Shown in pieces: positions 29,901 to 37,800 of a stretch of 64,000 nucleotides of DNA (positions are counted from its first letter, which is position 1; each line of letters begins with the position of its first letter). The position numbers and the translations under genes were made by a program. Source of the stretch: Pseudomonas viridiflava (GTDB taxonomy: Bacteria > Pseudomonadota > Gammaproteobacteria > Pseudomonadales > Pseudomonadaceae); assembly GCF_003702045.1 (NCBI RefSeq), contig NZ_RBTP01000076.1:120257-184256 (forward strand), given 5' to 3'. Under the pieces are notes generated by a model. The model did no database searches. It was not told the origin of the DNA and saw nothing but the letters and a program-made list of their open reading frames with translations.

Positions 29901-30180
29901 AGAAGTCGAATGGATTGAACACCGCCATCTCGGCGACCAGATCGACCTCGACGCGAAACTCGTTGGTCTTCTCAGGGAAAACCAGACGCGCCAGGTAATT
30001 GCCCTGCGGGTCCTGCTGCCAGTTGATGAAGTGATTTTCAGGCTGCACTTTCAACGAATAGGACAGCACACGCGTGCGGCTATGGGCCGCCGGGCGCAGG
30101 CGAACAATCTGCGGACCCAGTTCGACGGCGCGTTCGTAGCGGTAATGCGTGACGTGGTGCAAGGCAATATGAATCGACAC
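26902..30180 (-). CDS. Large transglutaminase-like / DUF2126 protein
   Basis: The GTG start at 30180 follows an AGGAGGCACGCC ribosome binding site and gives 1092 residues beginning SIHIALHHVTHYRYER. Residues 1-300 are a transglutaminase unit with catalytic Cys in NASGSCRDSAWLL, His in DLHAWCEVYLPG and Asp in GWVGLDATSG. The rest is the DUF2126 region, with GGEPTFVSIDDRDGAEWN, the FGQGKWYPGEQLPRW block, and GRHTGTGGGNHFVMGGATPADSP, which is strongly conserved-looking and rich in Gly and His. The second half resembles amidoligase-type chemistry in reported domain surveys, but this is inference. It is the first gene of the unit, 90 bases before the ATP-grasp gene. Confidence 0.82.
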   Translation of the reverse strand: MSIHIALHHVTHYRYERAVELGPQIVRLRPAAHSRTRVLSYSLKVQPENHFINWQQDPQGNYLARLVFPEKTNEFRVEVDLVAEMAVFNPFDFFLEPYAENIPFLYASEEQRELAPYLEKLPLTPKFQAYLDSISREPIPAIDFLVGLNQRLSQDVAYLIRMEPGVQTPEYTLENASGSCRDSAWLLVQLLRHLGMAARFVSGYLIQLKADVAALDGPSGTDVDFTDLHAWCEVYLPGAGWVGLDATSGLFAGEGHIPLACSPEPSSAAPISGLVEPCETQFSHEMSVERIWEAPRVTKPYTEEQWQDIQALGHQIDADLQRDDVRLTMGGEPTFVSIDDRDGAEWNTAALGPKKRELSAELFQRMRAHYAPLGIVHFGQGKWYPGEQLPRWSLNCFWRKDGQPVWRNNALIASETEDYGVTGELAGRFLASVAERLKLPTRFVFPAYEDNYYYLWREGALPINVTAEDSRLGEEMERARLRKVFAQGLDKVIGQVLPLARTADGDSWQSGRWYLRDDHCRLVPGDSALGYRLPLASQPWVKAAEYPFIHPTDHNQAFPELADSDSLIAQLKSSDTDAERVPKIDESADWLTRTALCAEARDGRLYLFMPPLQKLEHYLELVAVIEATAEELKCPVLLEGYEPPSDPRLCNFRITPDPGVIEVNVQPSASWDELVERTEFLYEQARLTRLTTEKFMIDGRHTGTGGGNHFVMGGATPADSPFLRRPDLLRSLISYWHNHPSLSYLFSGLFIGPTSQAPRIDEARNDSLYEMEIAFSQMPAPGEEVAPWVVDRLLRNLLIDVTGNTHRAEFCIDKLYSPDGATGRLGLLELRAFEMPPHARMSLAQQLLLRALVARFWREPYAPAKLARWGTQLHDRFMLPHFIEQDFADVVADLNSAGYPVRADWFAAHLEFRFPKVGDYAVNGIQLELRQALEPWHVLGEEGSGGGAVRYVDSSLERLQVHLTGLPPQRYMLTCNGVPVPLQPTGQEGEFVAGVRYRAWQPANCLQPTIGVHAPLVFDLLDTWMQRSLGGCEYHVAHPGGRNYETLPVNANEAESRRLSRFFRIGHTPGKLEVPSLNINDELPMTLDMRLH

Positions 30181-30537
30181 GGCGTGCCTCCTGCGAGCCT
30201 GAACGGTAAATGATCCGCGCAAGACTTATGCCATCCGGCCAAAGTCCTGCACCCACGACGCTGGCAATACGTGCCCAAATTAGACAAAGCACCAAAATCG
30301 CGCCAGCCGACGCCGACCGTGCAAGGGTCGCACGATAATGTGGCAGACAGTGTGGCAGAGGGATGGGGCGGGAGGTGAAGTATCTGAGCGGGAGGTGCAG
30401 GGGGTAGCGGCTTGATTCGAATGATCAATGCCAGTGGGACGCGGAGCGTCCCGGGAGGCATGCCCACGCGAAGCGGTGGGCACGATCAGTGTCGAGGCAG
30501 GCCCGTATCTAACGCCACGAGTACGTTTTCATGCGAC
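30181..30537. other. Intergenic region with a REP element
   Basis: These 357 bases lie between the DUF2126 gene and the 3' end of ygiQ. A REP-like palindrome fills 30437-30488. Two direct copies of GCGGGAGGTG lie near 30369 and 30389. The promoter of the transglutaminase unit should be in the first 150 bases, but no consensus stands out. Confidence 0.4.
30437..30488. repeat. REP-like palindrome
   Basis: GGGACGCGGAGCGTCCC is a hairpin arm, followed by GGCATGCCCACGCGAAGCGG, then TGGGCACGATC. It is the same family as at 4884, 10873 and 36908, in inverted order. Confidence 0.8.
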
Positions 30538-32853
30538 CTAGCGCGGCACCACAGGCTTGCGGGCGGGCTTGCCGCCTTTGCCCTTCCCGCCCTTGGCAGC
30601 TTCCATACGCTCCTTGGCGGCCTGCTTGTTGCGGGCCATCGCTGCGGCCTTGGCTTCTTCGCGTTTGTCCCACGGTTTGCTACCGTCGCTTCCACGTGGC
30701 GGCAGACCGGTATGCTGGGTCTGGATCAGCGTGGTCTTGGCCGCCTTGGCAACCTTGTGGCTGCCAGCAGGTGTCGAGTTCTTTCGGCGCGCACTCTGGT
30801 AGCTGTCGGTTGCAGGCTGATGCAATGGAATCAGTTGATCCTTGCCCGAGCCAATCAGGTCGGAGCGCCCCATGCGTTCCAGTGCTTCACGCAGCATCGG
30901 CCAGCCTTTCGGATCGTGATAGCGCAGGAACGCCTTGTGTAGACGACGCTGCGCCTCACTCTTCACGATGGTGACCGAGTCGCTCTTGTACGTGACCTTG
31001 CGCAGCGGGTTCTTGCCCGAGTGGTACATGGCCGTGGCCGTGGCCATTGGCGACGGATAGAACGCCTGCACCTGGTCGGCCCGGAAACCATTGCCCTTGA
31101 GCCACAGCGCCAGGTTCATCATGTCTTCATCGGTGGTGCCTGGGTGGGCGGCGATGAAGTAAGGAATCAGGTACTGCTCCTTGCCCGCTTCCTTGGTGTA
31201 CTTCTCGAACATGCGCTTGAACTTGTCATAGCTGCCAATGCCCGGCTTCATCATCTGGTTGAGCGGACCTTCCTCGGTGTGTTCCGGGGCGATCTTCAGG
31301 TAACCACCAACGTGGTGCGTCACCAGCTCTTTGACGTACTCCGGCGACTCTACAGCCAGGTCGTAACGCAGACCCGAAGCGATCAGGATCTTCTTCACGC
31401 CAGGCAACGCACGCGCACTGCGATACAACTGGATCAGCGACGAGTGATCGGTGTTCAGGTTCGGACAAATGCCAGGGAACACGCAGGATGGCTTGCGGCA
31501 TGCGGATTCGATTTCCGGGCTCTTGCAGGCGATGCGATACATGTTCGCGGTCGGCCCGCCAAGGTCGGAAATGACGCCGGTGAAGCCTGGCACCTTGTCG
31601 CGGATCTCTTCGATTTCGCGAATGATCGACTCTTCGGAACGGTTCTGAATGATGCGGCCTTCGTGCTCGGTAATGGAGCAGAAGGTGCAGCCGCCGAAAC
31701 AGCCACGCATGATGTTCACCGAGAAACGGATCATGTCGTAGGCCGGAATTTTTTCCTTACCGTACGCAGGGTGCGGGACACGTGCGTAAGGCATGCCGAA
31801 CACGTAGTCCATTTCTTCGGTGGTCATCGGAATGGGCGGCGGATTGAACCAGACGTCCACTTCGCCATGCTTCTGCACCAGCGCACGGGCGTTGCCCGGG
31901 TTGGTTTCCAGGTGCAGCACGCGGTTGGCGTGGGCATACAGCACTGCGTCGTTGCGGACTTTCTCCACGGACGGCAGACGGATGACGGTTTTGTCACGGG
32001 TCATGCGCGGACTGGCGAGAATCTGTACGACCTTGGGTTCGTTCGGGTCTTCAACCGGGCCTTTTTCCTGCTCGATGGCGCAGGCTTCGGTGTCTTGAGT
32101 ATTGACGTACGGGTTGATGATCTTGTCGATCTTGCCCGGACGGTCAATGCGCGTGGAGTCGACTTCGTACCAGCCTTGCGGCGTGTCACGACGAATGAAC
32201 GCGGTTCCGCGTACATCAGTGATGTCTTCAACCTTCTGGCCGTAGGACAGGCGCTGAGCCACTTCGACAATCGCACGCTCGGCGTTGCCGTAAAGCAGGA
32301 TGTCGGCGCAGGCGTCGATCAGGATCGAGTTGCGAACCTTGTCCTGCCAGTAGTCATAGTGCGCGATGCGGCGCAGCGAGGCTTCGATGCCGCCCAGCAC
32401 GATAGGGACATGCTTGTAGGCTTCCTTGCAGCGCTGACTGTAAACCAGGCTCGCACGGTCCGGACGCTTGCCCGCCATGCCACCGGGGGTGTAGGCGTCA
32501 TCGGAACGGATTTTCTTGTCCGCGGTGTAGCGGTTGATCATCGAGTCCATGTTGCCAGCAGCGACACCGAAGAACAGGTTCGGCTCGCCGAGCTTCATGA
32601 AGTCGTCTTTGGACTGCCAGTTCGGCTGGGCAATGATGCCCACACGGAAGCCTTGGGACTCGAGCAAACGGCCGATGATCGCCATGCCGAACGAGGGGTG
32701 ATCCACGTACGCATCACCGGTCACAATGATGATGTCGCAGGAATCCCAGCCAAGCAGATCCATCTCTTCCCGGCTCATGGGCAGGAAGGGTGCTGGTCCG
32801 AAACATTCGGCCCAGTACTTGGGATAGTCAAATAACGGCTTGGCTGCTTGCAT
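30538..32853 (-). CDS. ygiQ: YgiQ-family radical SAM protein
   Basis: This 771-residue protein has an N-terminal UPF0313 domain ([20 protein letters not shown]), then a radical SAM core with the Cys motif CFGGCTFC (CX3CX2C) near residue 390 and [10 protein letters not shown] after it. The C-terminal YgiQ domain includes [19 protein letters not shown] and [19 protein letters not shown]. The last about 75 residues are a basic, Ala/Lys/Gly-rich tail that looks disordered (for example [13 protein letters not shown]). It should bind a 4Fe-4S cluster and S-adenosylmethionine. The substrate of this family is not established. Confidence 0.9.
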   Translation of the reverse strand: MQAAKPLFDYPKYWAECFGPAPFLPMSREEMDLLGWDSCDIIIVTGDAYVDHPSFGMAIIGRLLESQGFRVGIIAQPNWQSKDDFMKLGEPNLFFGVAAGNMDSMINRYTADKKIRSDDAYTPGGMAGKRPDRASLVYSQRCKEAYKHVPIVLGGIEASLRRIAHYDYWQDKVRNSILIDACADILLYGNAERAIVEVAQRLSYGQKVEDITDVRGTAFIRRDTPQGWYEVDSTRIDRPGKIDKIINPYVNTQDTEACAIEQEKGPVEDPNEPKVVQILASPRMTRDKTVIRLPSVEKVRNDAVLYAHANRVLHLETNPGNARALVQKHGEVDVWFNPPPIPMTTEEMDYVFGMPYARVPHPAYGKEKIPAYDMIRFSVNIMRGCFGGCTFCSITEHEGRIIQNRSEESIIREIEEIRDKVPGFTGVISDLGGPTANMYRIACKSPEIESACRKPSCVFPGICPNLNTDHSSLIQLYRSARALPGVKKILIASGLRYDLAVESPEYVKELVTHHVGGYLKIAPEHTEEGPLNQMMKPGIGSYDKFKRMFEKYTKEAGKEQYLIPYFIAAHPGTTDEDMMNLALWLKGNGFRADQVQAFYPSPMATATAMYHSGKNPLRKVTYKSDSVTIVKSEAQRRLHKAFLRYHDPKGWPMLREALERMGRSDLIGSGKDQLIPLHQPATDSYQSARRKNSTPAGSHKVAKAAKTTLIQTQHTGLPPRGSDGSKPWDKREEAKAAAMARNKQAAKERMEAAKGGKGKGGKPARKPVVPR

Positions 32854-32996
32854 GTTCAGGACCTACGTTTGCACGTTGGAAAAATCGCGGGCGCGGAATA
32901 TAGCACATTTTTTGATCAAATCCGACGACAGTGGTCGGAATTGAGTGGAGCGAGCAACTCATGCTCGCGCTCTTCTGATAAACCTGCCCCTGCGCC

Positions 32997-33084
32997 GTGG
33001 GAGCGAGCTTGCTCGCGAATGCTGCGATCCAGACGCTGAATACGGTGAATGTAACGAACCCATCGCGAGCAAGCTCGCTCCCAC
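32997..33084. repeat. Inverted-repeat REP element (GCGAGC family)
   Basis: GTGGGAGCGAGCTTGCTCGCGA at 32997 and its near-exact complement TCGCGAGCAAGCTCGCTCCCAC ending at 33084 flank about 45 bases. A degenerate partial copy (GGAGCGAGCAACTCATGCTCGCG) lies at 32948-32970. This family differs from the GATCGTTCCCACG-type elements. It lies between ygiQ and dnaB. Confidence 0.8.
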
Positions 33085-33106
33085 TGGAACTCGTCGTCAC
33101 CCGACA

Positions 33107-34501
33107 TCAATCGTCGTCGAAGTTGTAACTGCCCGGCGCGAGGTTTTCGAAGCGGGTGTACTTGCCGATGAACGCCAGGCGCGTGGTGCCGATGGGGCCG
33201 TTACGCTGTTTGCCGATGATGATCTCGGCAATGCCCTTGTGCTCGGTTTCCGGGTGATACACCTCGTCGCGGTACACGAACATGATCACGTCGGCGTCCT
33301 GCTCGATCGCTCCGGATTCCCGGAGGTCGGAGTTGATCGGGCGTTTGTTGGGGCGCTGCTCAAGAGAGCGGTTGAGCTGCGACAGTGCGATGACAGGGCA
33401 GTTGAATTCCTTGGCGAGCGCCTTCAACGAGCGGGAAATCTCGGAAATCTCGTTGGTCCGGTTGTCGCCGCTGGAACCTGGAATCTGCATCAACTGCAGG
33501 TAGTCGATCATGATCATGGCCACATCGCCATGCTCACGCACCACACGACGGGTCCGGGCACGCATTTCCGACGGGCTGATACCGGCCGTGTCGTCGATGA
33601 ACAGTTTGCGATCATTGAGCAGGTTCACCGCCGAGGTCAGGCGCGGCCAATCGTCGTCATCCAGCTGACCGGCACGCACCTTGGTCTGGTCGATACGCCC
33701 CAGCGAAGAGAGCATACGCATGATCAGCGATTCGCCTGGCATCTCGAGGGAATAGACCAGCACGACCTTGTCGCTGCGCAACACGGCGTTTTCGACCAGG
33801 TTCATCGCGAAGGTGGTTTTACCCATCGACGGACGACCGGCGACGATGATCAGGTCGGACGGTTGCAAGCCACTGGTCTTTTCATCCAGATCGGTATAAC
33901 CGGTGGACAGGCCGGTGATCGCGTTATCACTGTTGAACAGTGTGTCGATCCGGTCGATGGCTTTGGTCAGCAGGTCATTGACGCTGACCGGGCCGCCGGT
34001 CTTGGGCCGCGCTTCGGCGATCTGGAAGATCTGCCGTTCGGCCTCATCGAGGATTTCTTCAGCGGTGCGGCCTTCAGGGTTGAACGCACTGTCGGCAATT
34101 TCGGTACTAATACCGATCAACTGCCGCAAGGTTGCCCGCGCACGAACGATTTGCGCATAGGCCTTGATGTTGGCGACCGAAGGCGTGTTCTTTGCCAGCT
34201 CACTGAGGTAGCCAAGGCCGCCAACCTGCGAGGTCTGCCCTTCCTTGTCCAGTTGCTCGGCCAGCGTCACGACGTCGATCGGGCTGTTCTGGTCGGCCAG
34301 ACGCGCAATAGCCCGAAAGATCAGGCGGTGGTCATGACGATAGAAATCACCGTCCGAGACTTGATCGAGCACCCGCTCCCAAGCGTTGTTGTCCAGCATC
34401 AGACCACCGAGAACGGCCTGTTCGGCCTCGATGGAGTGTGGCGGTACCTTGAGGGCAGCGGTTTGCAGATCGTATTGCTCAGGGCTGGAGATTTCGTTCA
34501 T
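33107..34501 (-). CDS. dnaB: Replicative DNA helicase DnaB
   Basis: This is 464 residues from MNEISSPEQYDLQ; the frame runs open to 34555, but the extra 18 residues do not fit DnaB. The N-terminal domain (about 20-125, PHSIEAEQAVLGGLMLDN) binds primase and shapes the hexamer. The RecA-like motor has Walker A AGRPSMGKTTFAMN at about 212-225, Walker B MIMIDYLQLM, and the DNA-binding loop with LSQLNRSLEQRPNKRP. It unwinds DNA 5' to 3' on the lagging strand. No intein is present. It lies downstream of the ribosomal rplI operon, after a terminator. Confidence 0.97.
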   Translation of the reverse strand: MNEISSPEQYDLQTAALKVPPHSIEAEQAVLGGLMLDNNAWERVLDQVSDGDFYRHDHRLIFRAIARLADQNSPIDVVTLAEQLDKEGQTSQVGGLGYLSELAKNTPSVANIKAYAQIVRARATLRQLIGISTEIADSAFNPEGRTAEEILDEAERQIFQIAEARPKTGGPVSVNDLLTKAIDRIDTLFNSDNAITGLSTGYTDLDEKTSGLQPSDLIIVAGRPSMGKTTFAMNLVENAVLRSDKVVLVYSLEMPGESLIMRMLSSLGRIDQTKVRAGQLDDDDWPRLTSAVNLLNDRKLFIDDTAGISPSEMRARTRRVVREHGDVAMIMIDYLQLMQIPGSSGDNRTNEISEISRSLKALAKEFNCPVIALSQLNRSLEQRPNKRPINSDLRESGAIEQDADVIMFVYRDEVYHPETEHKGIAEIIIGKQRNGPIGTTRLAFIGKYTRFENLAPGSYNFDDD

Positions 34502-34540
34502 GGCCACTTGAATTCGAGGTTTACAGAATAGGGATGCCAC

Positions 34541-34578
34541 AAAAACAAAGGGCACGACCTGTGAACAGGATCGTGCCC
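34541..34578 (-). terminator. Terminator of the rpsF-rplI operon
   Basis: GGGCACGA/TCGTGCCC with an inner CCTG/CAGG extension forms a strong hairpin about 47 bases after the rplI stop. The minus strand continues TTTGTTTTTG. Confidence 0.85.
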
Positions 34579-34624
34579 GATGTTAATCCTCTGACGGCAA
34601 TGCCGCCAGACGATTACGTACTGC

Positions 34625-35071
34625 TTAAGCAGCCACTACGACAACGCGTACGGTCGCTTCTACGTCGCTGTGCAGGTGCACGGCTACGTCGAATTCGCCA
34701 ACGTTGCGGATAGTGCCGTTCGGCAGACGAACTTCGCTTTTTGCAACTTCAACGCCAGAGGCGGTCAGTGCATCAGCGATGTCGTGGGTGCCGATCGAAC
34801 CGAACAGCTTGCCTTCGTCACCAGCGGTGGCAGTGATAGTCACTTCCAGCTCAGCCAGTTGGGCAGCGCGAGTTTCGGCAGATGCTTTCTTGTCTGCGGC
34901 CAGTTTTTCCAGCTCGGCACGACGCTCTTCAAACGCAGCCAGGTTGGCAGCGGTTGCAGCGGTGGCTTTGCCGTAAGGCAGCAGGTAGTTACGACCGTAA
35001 CCGGCCTTAACGTTTACTTTGTCGCCCAGGTTGCCCAGGTTGGCGACTTTTTCCAGAAGGATCAGTTGCAT
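34625..35071 (-). CDS. rplI: 50S ribosomal protein L9
   Basis: This 148-residue protein is the normal length for L9. The N-terminal rRNA-binding domain begins [36 protein letters not shown] in segments, a long central helix (about 40-75, [20 protein letters not shown]) follows, and the C-terminal domain ends [21 protein letters not shown]. It binds 23S rRNA near the L1 stalk and helps keep reading frame. It is the last gene of rpsF-rpsR-DUF2232-rplI, 19 bases after the membrane protein gene. Confidence 0.98.
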   Translation of the reverse strand: MQLILLEKVANLGNLGDKVNVKAGYGRNYLLPYGKATAATAANLAAFEERRAELEKLAADKKASAETRAAQLAELEVTITATAGDEGKLFGSIGTHDIADALTASGVEVAKSEVRLPNGTIRNVGEFDVAVHLHSDVEATVRVVVVAA

Positions 35072-35090
35072 GTGGAAATCCTCTTAACTT

Positions 35091-35987
35091 TTAACCTTCA
35101 CCGTTCGCAGGGCCATTGCCGGAATCTTTCGATACCCGGCGACCGCGAAAATCAATCAGGCTGTCGACAATGGCTATCACCACGAGCAACGGATAGATCA
35201 GCTGCATGAACACCAGCAGCGTGATGTACATCCCCACCAGCCAGAACCTGGACAGACGCTTTTCAGCGACCAGACCATGTATCAGTGCCAGCCCTGCGAA
35301 TACCAGCGGTACGCTGCAGAGCGGTGTCAGCATCGCCATCTGCGGACCGAAATTCGGCCCGACCAGCATGCACACCAACAGCACCAACGAAGGCACCAGT
35401 GGGAGTCTCACGGCGCGAAATTCACGCCCGAAACCACCTGGGTTGTACAACAACGCTTGCCAGTAGCGCCCAAGAATCAGGCTCAGCACACTGACGATTT
35501 GCAGCAAGGCCGCTATCAGGCCATTCAGGACAGGTGCAATCAGCGCTCCCAGACGCGCGCGTTCTTCTACGTTCATTTGCTCGTAGAGCCCAGAGAGCAT
35601 TGCCGGCAGGTGTTTCTGCAACTCCTGCGACATCGCTTCAATGGGTTCGCGAAAAACCGCACCCAGTACCACTGCGTACACCACACCCAACGCTACGCTG
35701 ACCAGCAGCACGCGGACCCAGGACTCGCTGGCACGCAACACCATTGCCAAGCTCAGCGAACCGGCCAGCACCATCGCTGTACGCGGTTCACCGAAATACC
35801 ACCAGACCAAAGCCGGCAGCAGAGCCCAGGACAGGACACCAACGGCATCACTGAACCCGCGCCGCAGAAGCACAAGGCAACCTGCGGCAGCACTCAACCA
35901 GAAAAACAGCGGCAATGCCGCACATCCAGCCACTACAAGAGTGGCTTGCATGCGGCCGCGCATGATGAATTCAGCCAGGGCACGCAT
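35091..35987 (-). CDS. DUF2232/YybS-like integral membrane protein
   Basis: This 298-residue protein has about eight hydrophobic helices. The first two thirds alternate short helices, with a hydrophilic loop at about 120-150 (REPIEAMSQELQKHLPAM). The C-terminal half has MLVGPNFGPQMAMLTPLCSVPLVFAGLALIHGLV in parts, ending in a short basic tail. It resembles the DUF2232 (YybS) family, which is often found in the same position between rpsR and rplI in Pseudomonas. The function is unknown. Conservation inside a ribosomal operon suggests co-regulation with growth, which is inference. Confidence 0.8.
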   Translation of the reverse strand: MRALAEFIMRGRMQATLVVAGCAALPLFFWLSAAAGCLVLLRRGFSDAVGVLSWALLPALVWWYFGEPRTAMVLAGSLSLAMVLRASESWVRVLLVSVALGVVYAVVLGAVFREPIEAMSQELQKHLPAMLSGLYEQMNVEERARLGALIAPVLNGLIAALLQIVSVLSLILGRYWQALLYNPGGFGREFRAVRLPLVPSLVLLVCMLVGPNFGPQMAMLTPLCSVPLVFAGLALIHGLVAEKRLSRFWLVGMYITLLVFMQLIYPLLVVIAIVDSLIDFRGRRVSKDSGNGPANGEG

Positions 35988-36026
35988 GCTTTCTATCCCT
36001 TGTTACGTTTTGTCGACTACCTGGTC

Positions 36027-36257
36027 TCAGCGGCCGTGGCTGTCGGTGTAGGCCAGCAGGGCCAGGAAGCGGGCGCGCTTGATAGCGGTGGCCAGCTGAC
36101 GCTGATAACGTGCTTTGGTGCCCGTGATACGGCTTGGAACGATTTTGCCGGTCTCGGATACGTAGGCTTTCAGAGTGTTGAGATCTTTGTAATCGATCTC
36201 TTTGACGTCTTCAGCGGTGAAGCGGCAGAATTTACGACGACGGAAGAAACGTGCCAT
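36027..36257 (-). CDS. rpsR: 30S ribosomal protein S18
   Basis: This 76-residue protein has the normal length and the conserved core [16 protein letters not shown], then [28 protein letters not shown] and [21 protein letters not shown]-like ending (here [11 protein letters not shown]). It pairs with S6 on the 30S platform. It lies 28 bases after rpsF and is in the same operon. Confidence 0.98.
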
Positions 36258-36285
36258 GTAATTGGCTCCTCAAAAGGTCCGTGGA

Positions 36286-36711
36286 TTACTCGTCAGCGTT
36301 ATCGCTAACGTCGCTGTTGTCGCCGTCATCGCCATCGGCGCTGTCGGAGTGCTCAGGACGGTCACGACGCTCACGGCGCTCACTGCGGTTTTCTTCAGCC
36401 TTGAGCATCTCGGACTGGCCAGTAACGGCTTCGTCGCGACGGATGACCAGGTTACGGATCACAGCATCGTTGTAACGGAAGTTGTCTTCCAGCTCGGCCA
36501 GAGCCTTGCCAGAGCACTCAACGTTCAGCATCACGTAGTGAGCCTTGTGAACATTGTTGATTGCGTAAGCCAGTTGACGACGGCCCCAATCTTCCAGACG
36601 GTGGATTTTGCCGCCGTCTTCTTCGATCAGCTTGGTGTAACGCTCTACCATGCCGCCGACTTGCTCGCTTTGATCCGGGTGGACCAAAAAGATAATTTCG
36701 TAATGACGCAT
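36286..36711 (-). CDS. rpsF: 30S ribosomal protein S6 with acidic C-terminal tail
   Basis: This 141-residue protein begins [18 protein letters not shown] and has the S6 ferredoxin-like core to about residue 100 ([19 protein letters not shown]). A charged tail follows: about 18 mixed residues ([16 protein letters not shown]), then a strongly acidic stretch of Asp, Ser and Gly ending in DNADE. The terminal Glu is the expected site where the RimK ligase adds glutamates in related species. GGAG lies 7 bases before the ATG. A small hairpin (CCGCT-TTC-AGCGG) in the leader could belong to an S6:S18 autoregulatory structure. Confidence 0.97.
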   Translation of the reverse strand: MRHYEIIFLVHPDQSEQVGGMVERYTKLIEEDGGKIHRLEDWGRRQLAYAINNVHKAHYVMLNVECSGKALAELEDNFRYNDAVIRNLVIRRDEAVTGQSEMLKAEENRSERRERRDRPEHSDSADGDDGDNSDVSDNADE

Positions 36712-36734
36712 GAATGCTCCTTACGGGTTGTAGC

Positions 36735-36760
36735 CTGCCGCTGAAAGCGGTCAGACAAGG
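36735..36760 (-). promoter_or_regulatory. Possible S6:S18 autoregulatory leader hairpin of rpsF
   Basis: On the minus strand the leader reads GACCGCTTTCAGCGGCAGG, with a CCGCT/AGCGG stem, and then TACAACCCGTAAGGAG at the ribosome binding site. rpsF leaders in many bacteria bind the S6:S18 complex through a CCG-containing structure. The match here is by eye and weak. Confidence 0.25.
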
Positions 36761-36907
36761 AGTGAATGACACTGTTGGTCTTGCTCAGGAACAGGCACGT
36801 GAGCGCCTGCCATGACAGCAAGGGGCGCAATTGTAGAGAAGGGGCGAGGGAGGCGCAAGGCAATTGGTGATTATTTGAGCAGATCACCACCACCCACGCG
36901 AGCAGAT

Positions 36908-37022
36908 GATCGCTCCCACGCTCTTGCGTGGTAACGCTGCCCAGGACGCTCCGCGTCCGCGCCCGAATGTGACGCAGAGCGTCACGGGGGGAGGCATGCC
37001 CACGCGGAGCGTAGGCACGATC
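36908..37022. repeat. REP-like palindrome cluster
   Basis: There are three hairpin units: GATCGCTCCCACGCTCTTGC, GGACGCTCCGCGTCC, GTGACGCAGAGCGTCAC and the closing GCATGCCCACGCGGAGCG arm. It combines the GATCG-type arms with the GTGACGC palindrome also seen at 1-20 and 4969-4985. It sits between rpsF and the 3' end of rlmB. The rest of that 327-base gap holds the rpsF promoter and leader. Confidence 0.8.
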
Positions 37023-37038
37023 AATCAAAAGCTGATTA

Positions 37039-37800
37039 TCAGCCTTTCTTGCCAGCCGACTTGGCGCTGCGCTGACGCAGCGCTTCGAACAGGCACACAC
37101 CGGTGGCAACCGACACGTTCAGGCTACTGACACTACCCGCCATCGGCAGGCGCACCAGATAATCGCAATGCTCGCGGGTCAGGCGACGCATCCCTTTGCC
37201 CTCGGCACCCATGATGATAATGGTCGGGCCGGTCAAATCCTGCTGATACAGCTCCTGCTCAGCTTCCCCCGCCGTACCAACGACCCACAGGCCACGCTGC
37301 TGCAGTTTTTCCAGCGTACGTGCCAGGTTGGTCACAGCCACCAACGGAATCACTTCCGCAGCGCCGCATGCCACTTTTCGTACAGCCGGTGTCAGCGTTG
37401 CAGACTTGTCCTTGGGAACGATAACCGCCAGCGCACCCGCCGCATCGGCAGTGCGCAGGCAGGCACCCAGGTTGTGCGGATCGGTCACACCATCCAGCAC
37501 CAGCAACAGCGGCGGGCCTTCGGTACGATCCAGCAGCTCATCGAGCATCGCTTCGCCCCAGACCTGGCTCGGACTGACATCAGCCACAACGCCCTGATGC
37601 ACGCCCTCTACCCAGGCATCCATCTCGCGACGCTCGGCCTGGCCAATAGTGACGCGATTCTGCCCTGCAAGCTCAACCAGCACCTGGACGCGAGGATCGC
37701 TACGACCTTCCGCGAGCCAGATATGCTTGACCCGCTTCGGGTGATGACGAAGCAACGCTTCTACGGCATGCACGCCGTAGATTTTTTCCAGCTGACTCAT
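37039..37800 (-). CDS. rlmB: 23S rRNA (guanosine2251-2'-O)-methyltransferase
   Basis: This 253-residue SpoU/TrmH-type enzyme has an N-terminal substrate-binding domain (about 1-80, YGVHAVEALLRHHPKRVKHI) and a trefoil-knot methyltransferase domain. The three SPOUT motifs are visible: DPHNLGACLRTADAAG, IIIMGAEGKGMRRLT and PMAGSVSSLNVSVATGVCLFE. It methylates the 2'-O of G2251 in the peptidyl-transferase P loop. It overlaps the rnr stop by 4 bases, so the two are translated from one message. Confidence 0.95.
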   Translation of the reverse strand: MSQLEKIYGVHAVEALLRHHPKRVKHIWLAEGRSDPRVQVLVELAGQNRVTIGQAERREMDAWVEGVHQGVVADVSPSQVWGEAMLDELLDRTEGPPLLLVLDGVTDPHNLGACLRTADAAGALAVIVPKDKSATLTPAVRKVACGAAEVIPLVAVTNLARTLEKLQQRGLWVVGTAGEAEQELYQQDLTGPTIIIMGAEGKGMRRLTREHCDYLVRLPMAGSVSSLNVSVATGVCLFEALRQRSAKSAGKKG

